Assembly (NCBI GenBank): GCA_037954665.1
Contig: JBBMOL010000082.1
Span: 3,348,001-3,412,000, forward strand
DNA length: 64,000 nt
Direction of reading: 5' to 3'
Source: Laguncularia racemosa
Lineage: Eukaryota; Streptophyta; Magnoliopsida; Myrtales; Combretaceae
Below, piece after piece: positions 1-10,376 of the stretch. The notes under the pieces were generated by a model. That model had not been told where the DNA came from. It saw only the letters and a list, made by a program, of their open reading frames with translations, and ran no database searches. The position numbers and the translations under genes were made by a program. How positions within the stretch are numbered: position 1 is the first letter of the stretch; every line of letters starts with the position of its first letter.

Positions 1-727
1 AGCAAAGAAAGTAAAGATAAAAGAAATTAGTCACTGTAATCATGATCACAATTCTCCTCATCTCCTTGTGTTCATGCCTAGAAAATTAAAATAACTAATT
101 TAGGGTCAACATGGTTTAAACACGATTGTGTCTAAAGACCATGTATCTCCCATAAATAATTTAAATAGGGCACACCTAACAGGTGCTTAGACACGATTGT
201 ATCTAAAATTCATGTAAATCTCATAAATAGTTAACATTCTTTGGATGTTGTGACATGACCTTAACATGATCATGTCTATGGGTCGTGTCTCTCTTGGAAA
301 AAAAATTAATTTCAAAACCCTATTAGACACAACTTATAGATGACTATGTTAAAAAGTTGTGTAACTTTCGAATTTATTTCTATAAACAATCATGACACAA
401 CTTCAACATGTTTGTGTTTGATGGGCATGCCTCATCTAGAGATTGTCTTGTATTCAACATGTCTTTGACACGATCGCATTTGGTGATTGTGTCAAACTCA
501 CCAAAAAAAATGGCTTGCTTTTTTTTTTTTTTCAGTAAATAGTTGTAAAAACAAAAATAAATCTAATTAAACTAAACTAAAATAAGGAAAACTAATAGAA
601 AAACTAAACTTGGGTTGCCTCCTAAAAAGCGCTTTTGTTTAATGTTGTTGGTTCGACGTATTCCTCTTTTGCTAGTAAGGGGGACGACCATGAAAATTGT
701 AGCATTCAAATTACTTGAATTTTTCTA
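1..727 (-). other. K 3' untranslated region with palindromic word cluster and GGCAACCC motif
   Basis: No credible gene lies here. Positions about 97-480 hold six or so variants of a short near-palindrome of the type acacgatcgtgt/acatggtcgtgtc, spaced irregularly at roughly 50-70 bases. Positions 612-658, read on the minus strand, hold the motif seen downstream of coding regions in Athila-like plant elements: a decayed hairpin over TACGTCGAACCAACAAC, then AAACAAAAGCGC and GGAGGCAACCC. The same motif occurs in element H at 11638-11688. A T-rich run follows at about 517-531. Confidence 0.6.
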
Positions 728-732
728 GACCC

Positions 733-968
733 TGACGCGGACTCTGATATGATTTCCTTCACACATAACTAAATCGTCAACAACAATCAAATAACTCCAA
801 TTTTTAGGGTTTTCTGGATTTTAGTACTAATGTTGGCGGCCTTGAGGTGAACTCGGCCGGCTTTTATTCAAGGCCGGCTTAAGGCTGGCCGGACTTCGCC
901 TTGGGTCCTCCCGACGCCTATGTCCTCCTTTTTTTGGTGCTCGTATTTTCGCTCTTGGAATTGTATCA
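733..968 (-). repeat. 3' LTR of element A, internally deleted
   Basis: Starts TGACGCGGACTC and ends GGAATTGTATCA on the plus strand. Compared with the 643-bp 5' LTR at 3992-4634, about 407 bp are missing. The left part up to about 834 matches 3992-4091 and the right part from about 836 matches the segment from about 4500 to 4634. The lost part includes the TATA region, so this copy could not act as a promoter. It retains the GGCCGGC-rich stretch at about 838-892. Confidence 0.85.
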
Positions 969-979
969 TTCCCTCCATG
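969..979 (-). promoter_or_regulatory. Polypurine tract of element A
   Basis: On the minus strand CATGGAGGGAA directly abuts the 3' LTR start TGATACAATT. The same arrangement occurs in element C at 56101-56111. By analogy with other LTR elements this is the plus-strand primer for reverse transcription. Confidence 0.7.
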
Positions 980-1126
980 TTGAAAATGATTCGACCTCGA
1001 ATCTGTATCGTCCATCCTGCTAGGCCACATAAACAGACTCTTGTTTCCCTTGGGCTTCTTAAGGCAAATCAGTCTTGTGTGTTGTACTTCAATTGGACTC
1101 ATAGGAAGAAGCTTGTATGTCTTGTC

Positions 1127-2584
1127 CTATTGTTGAATGGTATACTCATTGGTGTATCCATCATGCTTGGCTCTGAGGTCATACTGCCAAGGTCTTCCAA
1201 GGATCAAATGTGTAGCTTCCATGGGAGCTACATCACAAACAATTTCGTCAGTATAATCACCAATAAGCAATGGAACACGAACCTGTTTGTGTACATGAAC
1301 AGCTCCCTGTAGACTCAACCAATGAAGTGCATAAGGTCTTGGATGCTGCTCCACCTGCAAACCCAATTTAGTAACCCAGTTTGCTGAAGCAACATTAGTG
1401 CAACTGCCTGTATCAACCACAATCAAACAAGTCTTTCCCTGCACCATGCTCTGGATATGAAATAAATTAGCCCTCTAATTAGGAACAGTTTCATCCTGCT
1501 GAACCATTAGCATATCTCCCTGTATTGGACTCGCTATTATGTCTTCATCTTCTTCTTCTGCCTCAGTACTCTTCTGTTCTTCTTCCTCACTCTCAACTTT
1601 GTCCCCTTTGATGACCATAACCCTTTTATTAGGACATTGAGAAGCAATATGACCAAGTCCTAAACACTTAAAACATTTGATATCTCTGCTCCTCTTTTGT
1701 TGTGTTTGGTCAACAATCTCACTAATAGCTGCTTTTCCCTTTTCCTTCCTATCCTTCTCCCTCTCACCATCATCTGATTTATGGTGTTGATATGATTTCT
1801 GATCCCGCCATCTCTAATCCCGCCTGCACTGATGCCGTTTTACTCGACTGGCTAATTTAATCACATCCTCAAGAGTCTGGTAATGCTAGAGTTCCACTAC
1901 ACTGGCAATATCCATCTTCAACCCATTGATGAATTGAGCTATGGATTCATCTGATGTTTCCCTGATATCACATCTTACCACTAATGTCTCAAACTCCTTC
2001 ACATACTCTTCTATGCTCTTCTTACCCTGCCTCAAGGATTGCAACTCCATCAGCATCTCCTGTTTATAGTAGTCTGGCACAAATCTGCGTCTCATCAACC
2101 TTTTCATCAAGGCCCATGAACGCACTTTCTCCTCATCAGCCCTACGTCTCTCAGCTTGTAATTTGTCCCACCACAAACTAGCATATTCAGAGAATGCTAA
2201 AGACGCCTTCTTCAACTTCATGCGTTCATTCCACTCATAACAGTCAAAGACCTTTTCTACCCGTAGCACCCAGTTTAGGAATTCCTCTGGTTTACTACTA
2301 CCAGTGAAAGGTGGAATTTTCAACTTGATGTTTTCAATCCCCTTACGCTTGTCAACATTGTTTCCTCTCCTATTCCTTCCACTACTAGCATCAGATTCAC
2401 TACCAGAGTGTCTCCTCCTATTTCCTGCACCACTATGGCTTCTTCTATCCCTAACCTCCAATCTCTCCATAATCAATCTACGATTTTCTTGGATTTGATT
2501 GAACTCAGCCCTAGTCACAACCTCACCCCCATTATCAGCATCATTTCTATTGTTGTTGTTTTGAACACTTCCTTGCAACGACAT
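1127..2584 (-). pseudogene. gag-protease pseudogene of element A
   Basis: Ty3/gypsy capsid and aspartic-protease region, broken by in-frame stops near 1886 and in the 1450-1860 stretch. Gag (2584-1886) opens with an Asn-rich N-terminus, a basic Ser/Arg-rich segment, then a retrotransposon gag domain (PPFTGSSKPEEFLNWVLRVE, then the WWDKLQ and FVPDYYKQEMLMELQSLRQG regions). A CCHC zinc knuckle of the form CFKCLGLGHIASQC is readable at about 1640-1690. The protease (1447-1127) has the active-site motif VVDTGSCTNVAS and the late LILGRPW motif, both typical of the family. Coding stops short of the polypurine tract and no polymerase follows. The start Met at 2584 matches the start inferred for C. 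Confidence 0.85.
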
Positions 2585-2899
2585 CTCTACCCTTCAATAG
2601 TCAGCAATAGAAATTCACCAACAACCCAATTCCCAACAATAACCCCAAACACCAATTTCGCAGCAATCAACACCCAACAACTGAATTCAGCAAAAACCCC
2701 CAATTCTCAACTATAGCCCAATCACCAATTCACAGCAATATAATTCACAAAACAAATTTCCAAATTTCCCAACCAATAGCAGTATTGAATTAAAACTACA
2801 ATTGAATTGAAAATCAACAACCTTACCACTTTAACCCTTGATCTGATCAAATCCTTCATTCTGAACCCTTACGAATCCAACCTTTGCTCTAATACTAAA

Positions 2900-3426
2900 T
2901 GACGCGGACTCGGATATGCTATGAAACCAAATGATTAGAAAACGGATTCGAATTCCTTCAAACACACCAAATTGTCAACAACAATCAAATAACGCAAATT
3001 TTTAGGTTTTTCTGGATTTTGGTACTAATGAATAAAATCAAAGATATGAATAAAATTATCAATCTATAGATGCCAAGATTGATAAAATTAAACTATTTTG
3101 CAATCAAATCATAGAACAATAGAAACCACGTTCTATAAATCAATCACTACGGTTAAAGAATTCTAAGAATTCAATAACGATGCTCGCCACAAATTCTATA
3201 TAAACCAAGAATTTGATAAGAACAATAAGAATATATTGAAAATCGATTCTCAATATTCTCAAATCTCCAAAAGAAGACTCACACACTCAAGTGTCTCTGT
3301 GTTTACAAAAAAAAATGATGCTCTCTCCACGAAAAAACCCTAAGGTCCCTATTTATAACATCCTAAAAATTTGGTAAGGAAACATTCAAGGCCGGCAACA
3401 AAAGTCAGCGGCCTTCTCTTAGGCCA
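2900..3426 (-). repeat. Internal truncated LTR copy within element A
   Basis: Begins TGACGCGGACTCGG, matches the 5' LTR from 3992 onward and fades out at about 3426, before the GGCCGGC-rich end. An extra ~30 bases sit near its left edge. A decayed primer site (TTTAGTATTAGAGC on the minus strand, 2886-2899) adjoins it, showing that it once served as a normal 5' LTR for the gag at 2584. It is fused at about 3427-3440 to the inside of another gag copy. Confidence 0.8.
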
Positions 3427-3439
3427 GCAATTAATTACG

Positions 3440-3676
3440 ACTATCAACATTGTTTCCTCTCCTATTCCTTCCACTACTAGCATCAGATTCACTACTAGAG
3501 TGTCTCCTCCTATTTCTTGCACCACTATGGCTTCTTTTATCCCTAACCTCCAATCTCTCCATAATCAATCTAAGATTTTCTTGGATTTGATTGAACTCAG
3601 CCCTAGTCACAACCTCACCCCCATTATCAACATCATTCCTATTGTTGTTGTTTTGAACACTTCCTTGCGACGACAT
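3440..3676 (-). pseudogene. Duplicate gag N-terminal fragment in element A
   Basis: Encodes about 79 residues starting MSSQGSVQNNNN, nearly identical to the N-terminus of the gag at 2584, with the same acidic/Asn-rich start and RRRHS-type basic segment. It stops where the sequence jumps into the truncated LTR copy. It is the stub of a second gag gene cut off by the recombination that produced the three-LTR structure, not an independent gene. Confidence 0.85.
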
Positions 3677-3978
3677 CTCTACCCTTCAATAGTCAGCAAT
3701 AGAAATTCACCAACAACCCAATTCCCAACAACAGCCCCAAACACGAATTTCACAACAATCAACACCCAACAACTGAATTAAGCAAAAACCCCCAATTCTC
3801 AACTACAGCCCAATCACCAATTCACAGTAATACAATTCACAAATTTTTTTTCCAAATTTCCCAACCAACAGTAGTATTGAATTAAAACTACAATTGAATT
3901 GAGAATCAACAGCCTTACCACTTTAACCCTCGATTTGATCGAATCCTTCACTCTGAACCCTTACAACTCCAACCTTCA

Positions 3979-3991
3979 CTCTGATACCAAA
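3979..3991 (-). promoter_or_regulatory. Primer-binding site of element A (iMet type)
   Basis: On the minus strand TTTGGTATCAGAG follows immediately after the 5' LTR end. TGGTATCAGAG is the usual complement of the 3' end of plant initiator-Met tRNA. Confidence 0.8.
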
Positions 3992-4634
3992 TGACGCAGA
4001 CTCTGATACGATTTCCTTCACACACAACCAAATCGTCAACAACAATTAAATAACTCCAATTTTTAGGGTTTCCTGGATTTTAGTACTAATGCATAAAATC
4101 AAAGATATGGATAAAATTATCAATCTATAGATGCCAAGAATGATAAAATTAAACTGTTTCGCAATTAAATCATAGAACGATAGAAACCACGTTCTATAAA
4201 TCAATCACTGCGGTTAAAGAATTCCAAGAATTCAATAACGATGCTCGCCACAAATTCTATATAAACAAGAATTTGATAAGAACAATACGAATATATCGAA
4301 ATTCAATTCTCAATATTCTCAAATCTCCAAAAGAAGACGCACACACTCAAGTGTCTTTGTGTTTACAAAACAAAATGATTCTCCATCTACGAAAAAAAAC
4401 CTTAAGGTCCCTATTTATAACATCCTAAAAATTTGGTGCGGAAACATTCAAGGTCGGTAACAAAAGCCGGCGGCTTACATTTTAGGCTGGCTCCAAGGCC
4501 GGCGGCCTTGAGGTGAACTCGGCCGGCCTTTATTCAAGGCCGACTTAAGGCTGGCTGGACTTCACCTTGGGTCCTCCTGATGCCTATGTCCTCCTTTTTT
4601 TGGTGCTCGTATTTTCGCTCTTGGAATCGTATCA
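3992..4634 (-). repeat. 5' LTR of element A with TATA box and GGCCGGC cluster
   Basis: 643 bp, TG...CA ends, followed on the right by target duplication GACCC. Reading the minus strand, a cluster of GGCCGGC words (about 4560-4445) is followed by a TATA box (TTATAAATAG, 4420-4411), so the cluster sits in U3 just upstream of the presumed start. Confidence 0.85.
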
Positions 4635-4639
4635 GACCC

Positions 4640-6900
4640 TTTTGCTTGCCATGAATGAGACATTGCTGAATTGGGTTTATATAAATGCCATCTTGCAGAC
4701 ATGTGGAACCAATTGGGTTAGATATATTTAGGAAATAATAGGTATTGGTACTCTTAGGGGGTTGTTGATTTATGTTAAGTGTCTTGAAGGTTCTTTCTTC
4801 ATCCTCAACTTTTAGAGTTAATGTCTAATTTCTTACATCTATAACTACCCTAGTAGTAGTTAGGAAAGGGCAAACTAAAATCATGGTGCTTTAATGTCCT
4901 CATTTGTATCTAAGATTTTAAAATCCATTAGAAAAATGAATGTATCTATCTTAACCAATACATCTTCAATAATGCTAATGGGGTACTTAATAGACTTATT
5001 GGCTAATTGAATGCTCATATGTGTTGGTTTAGGGTTCCTTAATCCTAACTTTTTAAACATATGATGTGGCATTAAATTTGTACTTGTAACTAAGTCAGCT
5101 AGAGCTTTATTTATTGATAAATTGCTAATAAGATAAGGCAGAATAAAACTTCTTAGATCCTTTAATTTTTGTGGTAGCTTATTTTACATCAGTGTAGAGC
5201 ATTCCTCATTTAATGTTGCAGTTGATATCTCTTCCATCTTCCTCTTGCTTGAGAGTAGTTCTTTCAAGTATGTGGTGTACTTTAGCATCTATGATAAAAG
5301 CATCAATAAAGGGTAAGTCAATGAGTAGTTGTTTAAAAATTTCAAGGAACTTACTAAATTATTTGTTAGAGAGCTCCTTCTTTAGGCATTGAGAATAAGG
5401 TATGGGTAGTATGTATTATTTCACCTTTGGTGGCTCTTATACTTTCTTTTTCTTTAGCTTCCTCATCTTTCTTTTTAATTCCCCACTAATTTTCTATTCA
5501 ACTTGCAGTTCCTTTCCACTTCTAAGGGTTACTACTTTCACATGCTGTATAGGATTCATCTAGTCGTTTCCTAGCAGTGTTCCTTACCACCTTTCACCCA
5601 TCATTTTTGCAAGTTGGCCCACTTGATTTTCTAAGTTACGAATAGAGGCTTCTTGACTTCTTAGAGAATTTTTAGTATTTTGCAATTGAGCCTCATTAGT
5701 TTGAATGTATTTAGTTAAAAATTCTTCCAAACCTAATTTTTTTCTCTTGTGATGGGAGTCATTAGAATCCTGGTGGAGGCAAATTCATCATTTGTTGATT
5801 TTGGTTTTGATTGCTCTAAGAGAAATTTAGATGATTTCTCCATCCTGAATTGTACGAGTTGCTATATGAGTTGTTTTGTGGTCTAGAGGGGTTTTCTAAA
5901 TAGTTTGCTTATTCCCAGTGATGATGAGTTCTAGTTCCTTCTATATTAACCTCTCTCAAGTTACATTGGGGATTGACGAAAAATGCATCTAACTTCCTGC
6001 TAATGGCATCAACCTTATTGGCTAAAGTTGTCATCGTATCTAATTTATAGATACTCGTTGCTTTATTCCTCACCTTAGCACCTTCCCATCGAGAGCTATT
6101 CATAGCTATATCCTTAATTAAGGATTGGAAATCTTTGGGTGTTTTAGTGTTTAATGTTCCTTTAGTAGTGACATCTATCATTTCCTTAGTTGATAAATTC
6201 AAACCATTTTAGAAAGTTTGAATTTGCATCCATAAGGGTAAGCCATGATGTGGGCATTTACTCAATAGCTCCTTATATCTCTTCCAAAGGTTATATAAGG
6301 TCTTGGCCTCCAATTGAGCGTAGAGTGATATGTCCTTTCAGAGTTTGGCGGTTTTAGCAAGTGGAAAGTATTTTCTAAGAAAATTTTGAGTCATATCATC
6401 CCAAGTAGTGATGGATCCCATTGTAAGAAAATTTAGCCACTATTTTGCTCACCCCCTTAGTGAAAAGGGGGGAAGAGTCGCAATTTGATTGCTTTATTAA
6501 AACCCCCATTAATCTTTAAGGTGTCGCAGATCTCTAAGAAATTAGATATGTAAGCATTGAGGTCCTCATCTTATAATTTGTCAAATTGAACAAACTGTTG
6601 CACCATTTGTATGATATGGGGTTGAATATGAAAATTATTGGCAACAACAGGTAGCCTGACGATACTTGAGTTAGCTCCAACTAAAGAGGGTCTAGAGTAA
6701 TTAGACATAGTCCACCGTTGATTTTGGTTTTTGTCACCCATGATTTCTAACTCATCCTTTTCCTCTTTTTCCTTAATTCTTAGAGGAGAACCTTGATTTA
6801 ATTTCTCTATTATTTGTCGAACTATTTTATATAGGCGCCTAACTATTCTTTCAATCTCTAAATCAAAGATTAGCACATTTGATGGAGTATTTCTAGTCAT
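4640..6900 (-). pseudogene. gag-protease pseudogene of element K (Athila-like)
   Basis: Decayed reading region starting at Met 6900. Recognisable pieces: gag N-terminus (6900-6571), a capsid stretch around 6570-6230 whose frame is broken by stops but keeps the FPFSLRG...W and TWDDMTQNFLRKYFP patterns of Athila-type gag, and the C-terminal gag segment 6202-5909. The protease follows (about 5150-4640) with an LPQKLKD-type lead-in, a damaged active site in which the expected DLGAS reads DLVTS (catalytic Asp codon 5094-5096), the FKKLGL...QLANKSIKYP...EDVLVKID segment and a degraded C-terminal part. There is no polymerase after it. Similar domain order to the intact H protein. Confidence 0.75.
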
Positions 6901-6989
6901 GCACTACTAAAAAAGAAAAGAAACTAAAAACCAAAAATAGAAAAAAAATGGTTAAATTAATAAAGTGATTAGTATTCTTATTATCAAAA

Positions 6990-7007
6990 TCCTTTGCAAT
7001 GGTGCCA
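6990..7007 (-). promoter_or_regulatory. Decayed Asp-tRNA-type primer site of element K
   Basis: On the minus strand TGGCACCATTGCAAAGGA, next to the LTR edge at 7014. It resembles the Asp-tRNA complement seen in H (TGGCGCCGCTGCCGGGGA), with mostly G-to-A changes, as expected from decay of methylated cytosines. Confidence 0.6.
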
Positions 7008-7013
7008 AAAACT

Positions 7014-8350
7014 TGATGTGAGGCAATTGTACCTATGAAATTTTATAATATAGTGTATTAAATATGAATATCGTGTCACATGGATTACGAGTACTAATAT
7101 TAACTTATACTCTATTATCTAATCGATAAATTATAAAGATTAATTAATCTAGAACTTATAACTGAATATTATTTAATGAATTAGAGATTAAATTGAAAGA
7201 AAGAAGAGCAAAACAGATTATAATTAACTTCAAGATAGTAAAACTAGTATCGAGACTTTGTTTTCCCTTGGAATTATTATGTACTATTCACAAAATTCAT
7301 TCAAATCCTTCTGAATTTCATTAATAAGAAGAATTCCTAAATTAGTTTCATAACTTTCTCAAGTTTATTAGCCATAATCTTAAAAATACCTATTTGAATC
7401 TCTTCATAATAAGATATTTCAAAGACCATATTAAAAACAATAAATTCCCTTAAAAAATTAATTAATTTCGAAGGATTATGTAACTTATCTCTAAGATTAC
7501 ATTAATTCTCTTTAAACATGCTAGATCTAATTGCATATCAGATTTCTCAATCTTAATGTATAATATCAAATAGATAGAATAATATTATAGAAATATTAAT
7601 AAAAAAAAATCAAGAATACATACATGGATTAAGAAATTTAAGAATTCATTGAATAATAATAAATCCAATCACATAATAATCATAGAATCCACAAGTTTAG
7701 ATATTAAGAAAATTTAGGCTTTAATGATATTGAAAATAGAAACCCTCAATGATGTAGAAACATGCATCATCAAAGGAATTTAAGAAAAACCATAAATTCT
7801 TGAAGTATAGAGAAATAGCTTTCTAGTCCATCAAAAAAACCTAGAATAAATAAATAAATAAATAATCTTCTTCTCTCTTTTTGGTTGAGTTCCTCTTGTC
7901 CTTTATATAGTGAGCATAAAAAATTATGTTTTTTTAGGCCAATACATTATCTAACATAGTTGTGCTTCGGGTCATGTCAAATTCGTTGGTAAAAAGCTTA
8001 GAAAACTGGATGTTACAGTAGATATGACCTAGACATGGTTGTGTCTAAGTCATGTTTTGAAATTAATTATCCTGGAGAGATACATAACCAAAAAATATGG
8101 TCGTATCTAGCCCTTGTATAACCTTCTATTTCATGTTTCAAATTCAACACATTTTAAACTTCATAACTTCTTCTATTTAACTCCAAATTGAGTAAAATCG
8201 AATTCCTTTTCTTCCTCTTTAATTCAACTATCCATCAAAACCATAAACTCAAAATATTACTCAATTAAAGTTCAAATTCTTCAAAAATACTCCAAAACAA
8301 GGAAAAAATACTTTAAATCTTACGTAATATATATAAGCATATATCACATA
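7014..8350 (-). repeat. 5' LTR of element K (right end approximate)
   Basis: Begins TGATGTGAGG beside the primer site. A TATA-like stretch lies at 7899-7909 (minus strand CTATATAAAGG). Just upstream on the minus strand, at about 7960-8110, is a short cluster of acatggttgtgtct-type words related to those at 97-480. No matching 3' LTR is in the window, so the outer edge cannot be fixed; text beyond about 8350 looks different. Confidence 0.55.
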
Positions 8351-8733
8351 ACTATTGTAGTTGATGCATTATTAATCCCTCAATTGCATAATACTATCAT
8401 TGCCATTATTATCCTCACATAAACACCACCTCATCATCACCATTGCAACTACCAATATACCATTAAATCACTATTACAACCATAATGGTTACTATGTTGG
8501 TGGAGAAGAGTCAATAATAATGGTGTATTACAATGGTAAAAGGAAGTAGTGATGGAAGTGGTGGTATAATGGGCCATGCTATACTCCATATCCTATACTA
8601 TGAACCAAACACTAACATAGTGTGGCATAGCTTATGCATTTTAAATTACATAAAAAATGTAAGGATTAAGACCGATTATGTTTCCATAGAGAATGGAGCC
8701 TCTATTCAATCATGTTTACTCTATTAATAACCA
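8351..8733. other. Unassigned AT-rich stretch, possible foldback
   Basis: No gene seen. Segments near 8399-8412 and 8511-8525 are loosely inverted copies (accattattat versus ataataatggt), and 8560-8640 resembles the end of a small DNA transposon. I could not define terminal repeats or a target duplication. It ends with AACCA (8729-8733), the left target duplication of H. Confidence 0.3.
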
Positions 8734-10361
8734 TGATGGGTGTCGAATCCAACAAAAATAAAACCTACTCCTAAACAATTATATGATTTGCATATAGTGG
8801 TGAGTAGGGTCGAATCCACAGAGATTGGTTAAACTTATTTCTATCTAAGGAGAATAAAAAGGAAAAGGAAAATGGGGGTTTTGGTTTGTGAATCGAATAA
8901 AGCTAAAACAAGATAAGAAAGTTGTATATTGATAAAAAGCCTAGCCAAAGGAATCAAGATGGTTTAATTCTAGGAATTGATCATCGATGCAAATGTTGTC
9001 TATTCTTGTTCTAGATAAATTGGTTATGGTTATTAACAAGCTCTAACAACCTATCTCTCCTTACTTCCTCGATAACCTCAGACAAGCGCTTTGAATTATT
9101 TCTCTTATTGATTAAACAACCCTTAGACAAGCGCTTAGGATTTAATCTATCGATAACATTAAGATCTAGAGAGACCACCAATTCATGCCAGTAGATTATA
9201 AGATAACCTATTTAAACATGATCACACACCTCCATAACATGAATTCGATCATCTCTTTTATAACCAAACATGTTATTGCGTCACTAAGACTAGAACAATC
9301 AAACAATTACGGATTTGACGTGCTGGTTGACAATATATTAACTTGCTAATTGAGTAGAAGAGCTCTATTCATACCAATCAACAAAGATAACAATGACAAA
9401 ACGATCAGAAGATATATGAATACCCGAAAGCAAAGAATAGAATAAATACAAGTCAATTAGACCTCACAATTCGTGGAGAATTAAACATCTATGACCCTTT
9501 GGCTAGAAAAGTAGCTTAGCTACTCATGTTCATCAATAAAATGAAAATAAAAAGTAAAAACATAATGAACCCGGTTGCTTGCTCTGCCTCCAAGATGATC
9601 CAAGGTTCTTCAAGATCCAAAGATTCAAAAGTTCTCTCGACCCTCTAGGGTTGGCTCTATTTATTTTATTAGATGGATAGCATGTGATCTTTTGCTAGCA
9701 AGATACGAAAATATCTTTCCTTTTCCAAGTAGATTTCGAGAAGTGAAGATTCGTCTGCCTGGCACGCCCCACCACACGGCCGTGGGTCAAGCCGTGTCAT
9801 CCTCTGTGCATATTCTTCAAGTCTTCAACCGCGCCCAGTGTGAACCACGGTTACACACACGGCCAGATTTCAAGCCGTGCCTTCATCTGTGCATAATCTT
9901 CAAGTCTTCATCCGTGTCCAGTGTGAACCACGGTTACACACACGGCCAGATTTCAAGCCGTGCCTTCATCTGGTTGATGTTCCACACTTTCTTCTCATTG
10001 GCACACCTAGCTTCCACCACGGCTTCAAGCACGGTTTATCCCACGACTTCCACCACGGCCGTGCCTTAAGCCGTGTTTCTCTCTGTTGTAAGTCCTCATT
10101 TTCGCCTTCTTGTCCAGTGTGTAACACGGTTTGAACCTTGGTCGTGCCTCAAACTGTGCTTCCTCCGGTGGTGTAATTCCTTGTCTTGATCCAAGTTGTA
10201 GATGACTTCTCCAAAATACTTGAATTAGCATCCTTGACTCCATTTAACCTCATTTATCACGATGATAGAATTAAAGTACCATTTCCTTATGATTTCTATA
10301 AAATCAATAATAATTTAACACAATTTATACTATAAAGATTGAGTATAAAATGGCTCTATCA
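8734..10361 (-). repeat. 3' LTR of element H
   Basis: 1628 bp, starts TGATGGGTGTCG and ends GGCTCTATCA. Same length as the 5' LTR. The TATA region around 9657-9667 differs from the 5' copy (TATTTATTTTA instead of TATTTATATTA). The plus-strand reading frames at 9692-10134 are accidental. Confidence 0.95.
9766..10160 (-). repeat. Palindromic word array in H LTR U3
   Basis: Repeated ACACGGCCGTG, ACACGGCCAG and AAGCCGTGCC words. A unit of roughly 90 bases beginning AACCACGGTTACACACACGG is present twice (about 9842-9932 and 9927-9980, the second partial), with more diverged copies on both sides. On the minus strand this lies directly upstream of the TATA region. The 5' LTR carries the same array at about 15031-15425. 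Confidence 0.8.
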
Positions 10362-10376
10362 AATTCCCCCACACTT
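10362..10376 (-). promoter_or_regulatory. Terminal polypurine tract of element H
   Basis: Minus-strand AAGTGTGGGGGAATT directly abuts the 3' LTR start TGATAGAGCC. It is preceded by GCTTGAGGACAAGCAAGAG, a context typical of Athila-like plant elements. Confidence 0.85.

Larger units (their letters stand above)
733..4634 (-). mobile_element. Element A: gag-protease-only LTR element inserted in K
   Basis: Bounded by the 5-bp duplication GACCC (728-732 and 4635-4639). It runs on the minus strand: 5' LTR 3992-4634, iMet-type primer site, a gag N-terminal fragment (3440-3676), a second truncated LTR copy (2900-3426), a second primer-site remnant, a gag-protease reading region (2584-1127), a polypurine tract (969-979) and an internally deleted 3' LTR (733-968). 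There is no polymerase or integrase coding. The three-LTR arrangement suggests unequal recombination or template switching between two copies. Element C (55379-58687) is a close relative that shows the simple two-LTR layout. Confidence 0.85.
1..8350 (-). mobile_element. Element K: Athila-like gag-protease LTR element, left end outside window
   Basis: Minus-strand Ty3/gypsy element. Reading 5' to 3' on the minus strand it shows an LTR edge at 7014, an Asp-tRNA-like primer site (6990-7007), a gag-protease region (about 6900-4640), the conserved post-coding motif with GGCAACCC (612-658) and a 3' untranslated region running off the window. Element A (733-4634) sits between protease and the post-coding motif, flanked by GACCC. 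Removing A joins the protease directly to the post-coding motif, so no reverse transcriptase, RNase H or integrase is present. The coding part is heavily decayed. The right edge of its 5' LTR was not found, so 8350 is approximate. Confidence 0.7.

Noticed and set aside
8533..8727. 64-codon plus-strand ORF
   Set aside because: Short, low-information, no motif, in a possible foldback region.
9692..10134. Plus-strand ORFs in the H LTRs (also 14957-15399)
   Set aside because: They run through the palindromic repeat array, are antisense to H, have no recognisable domain and exist only because the repeats lack stops.
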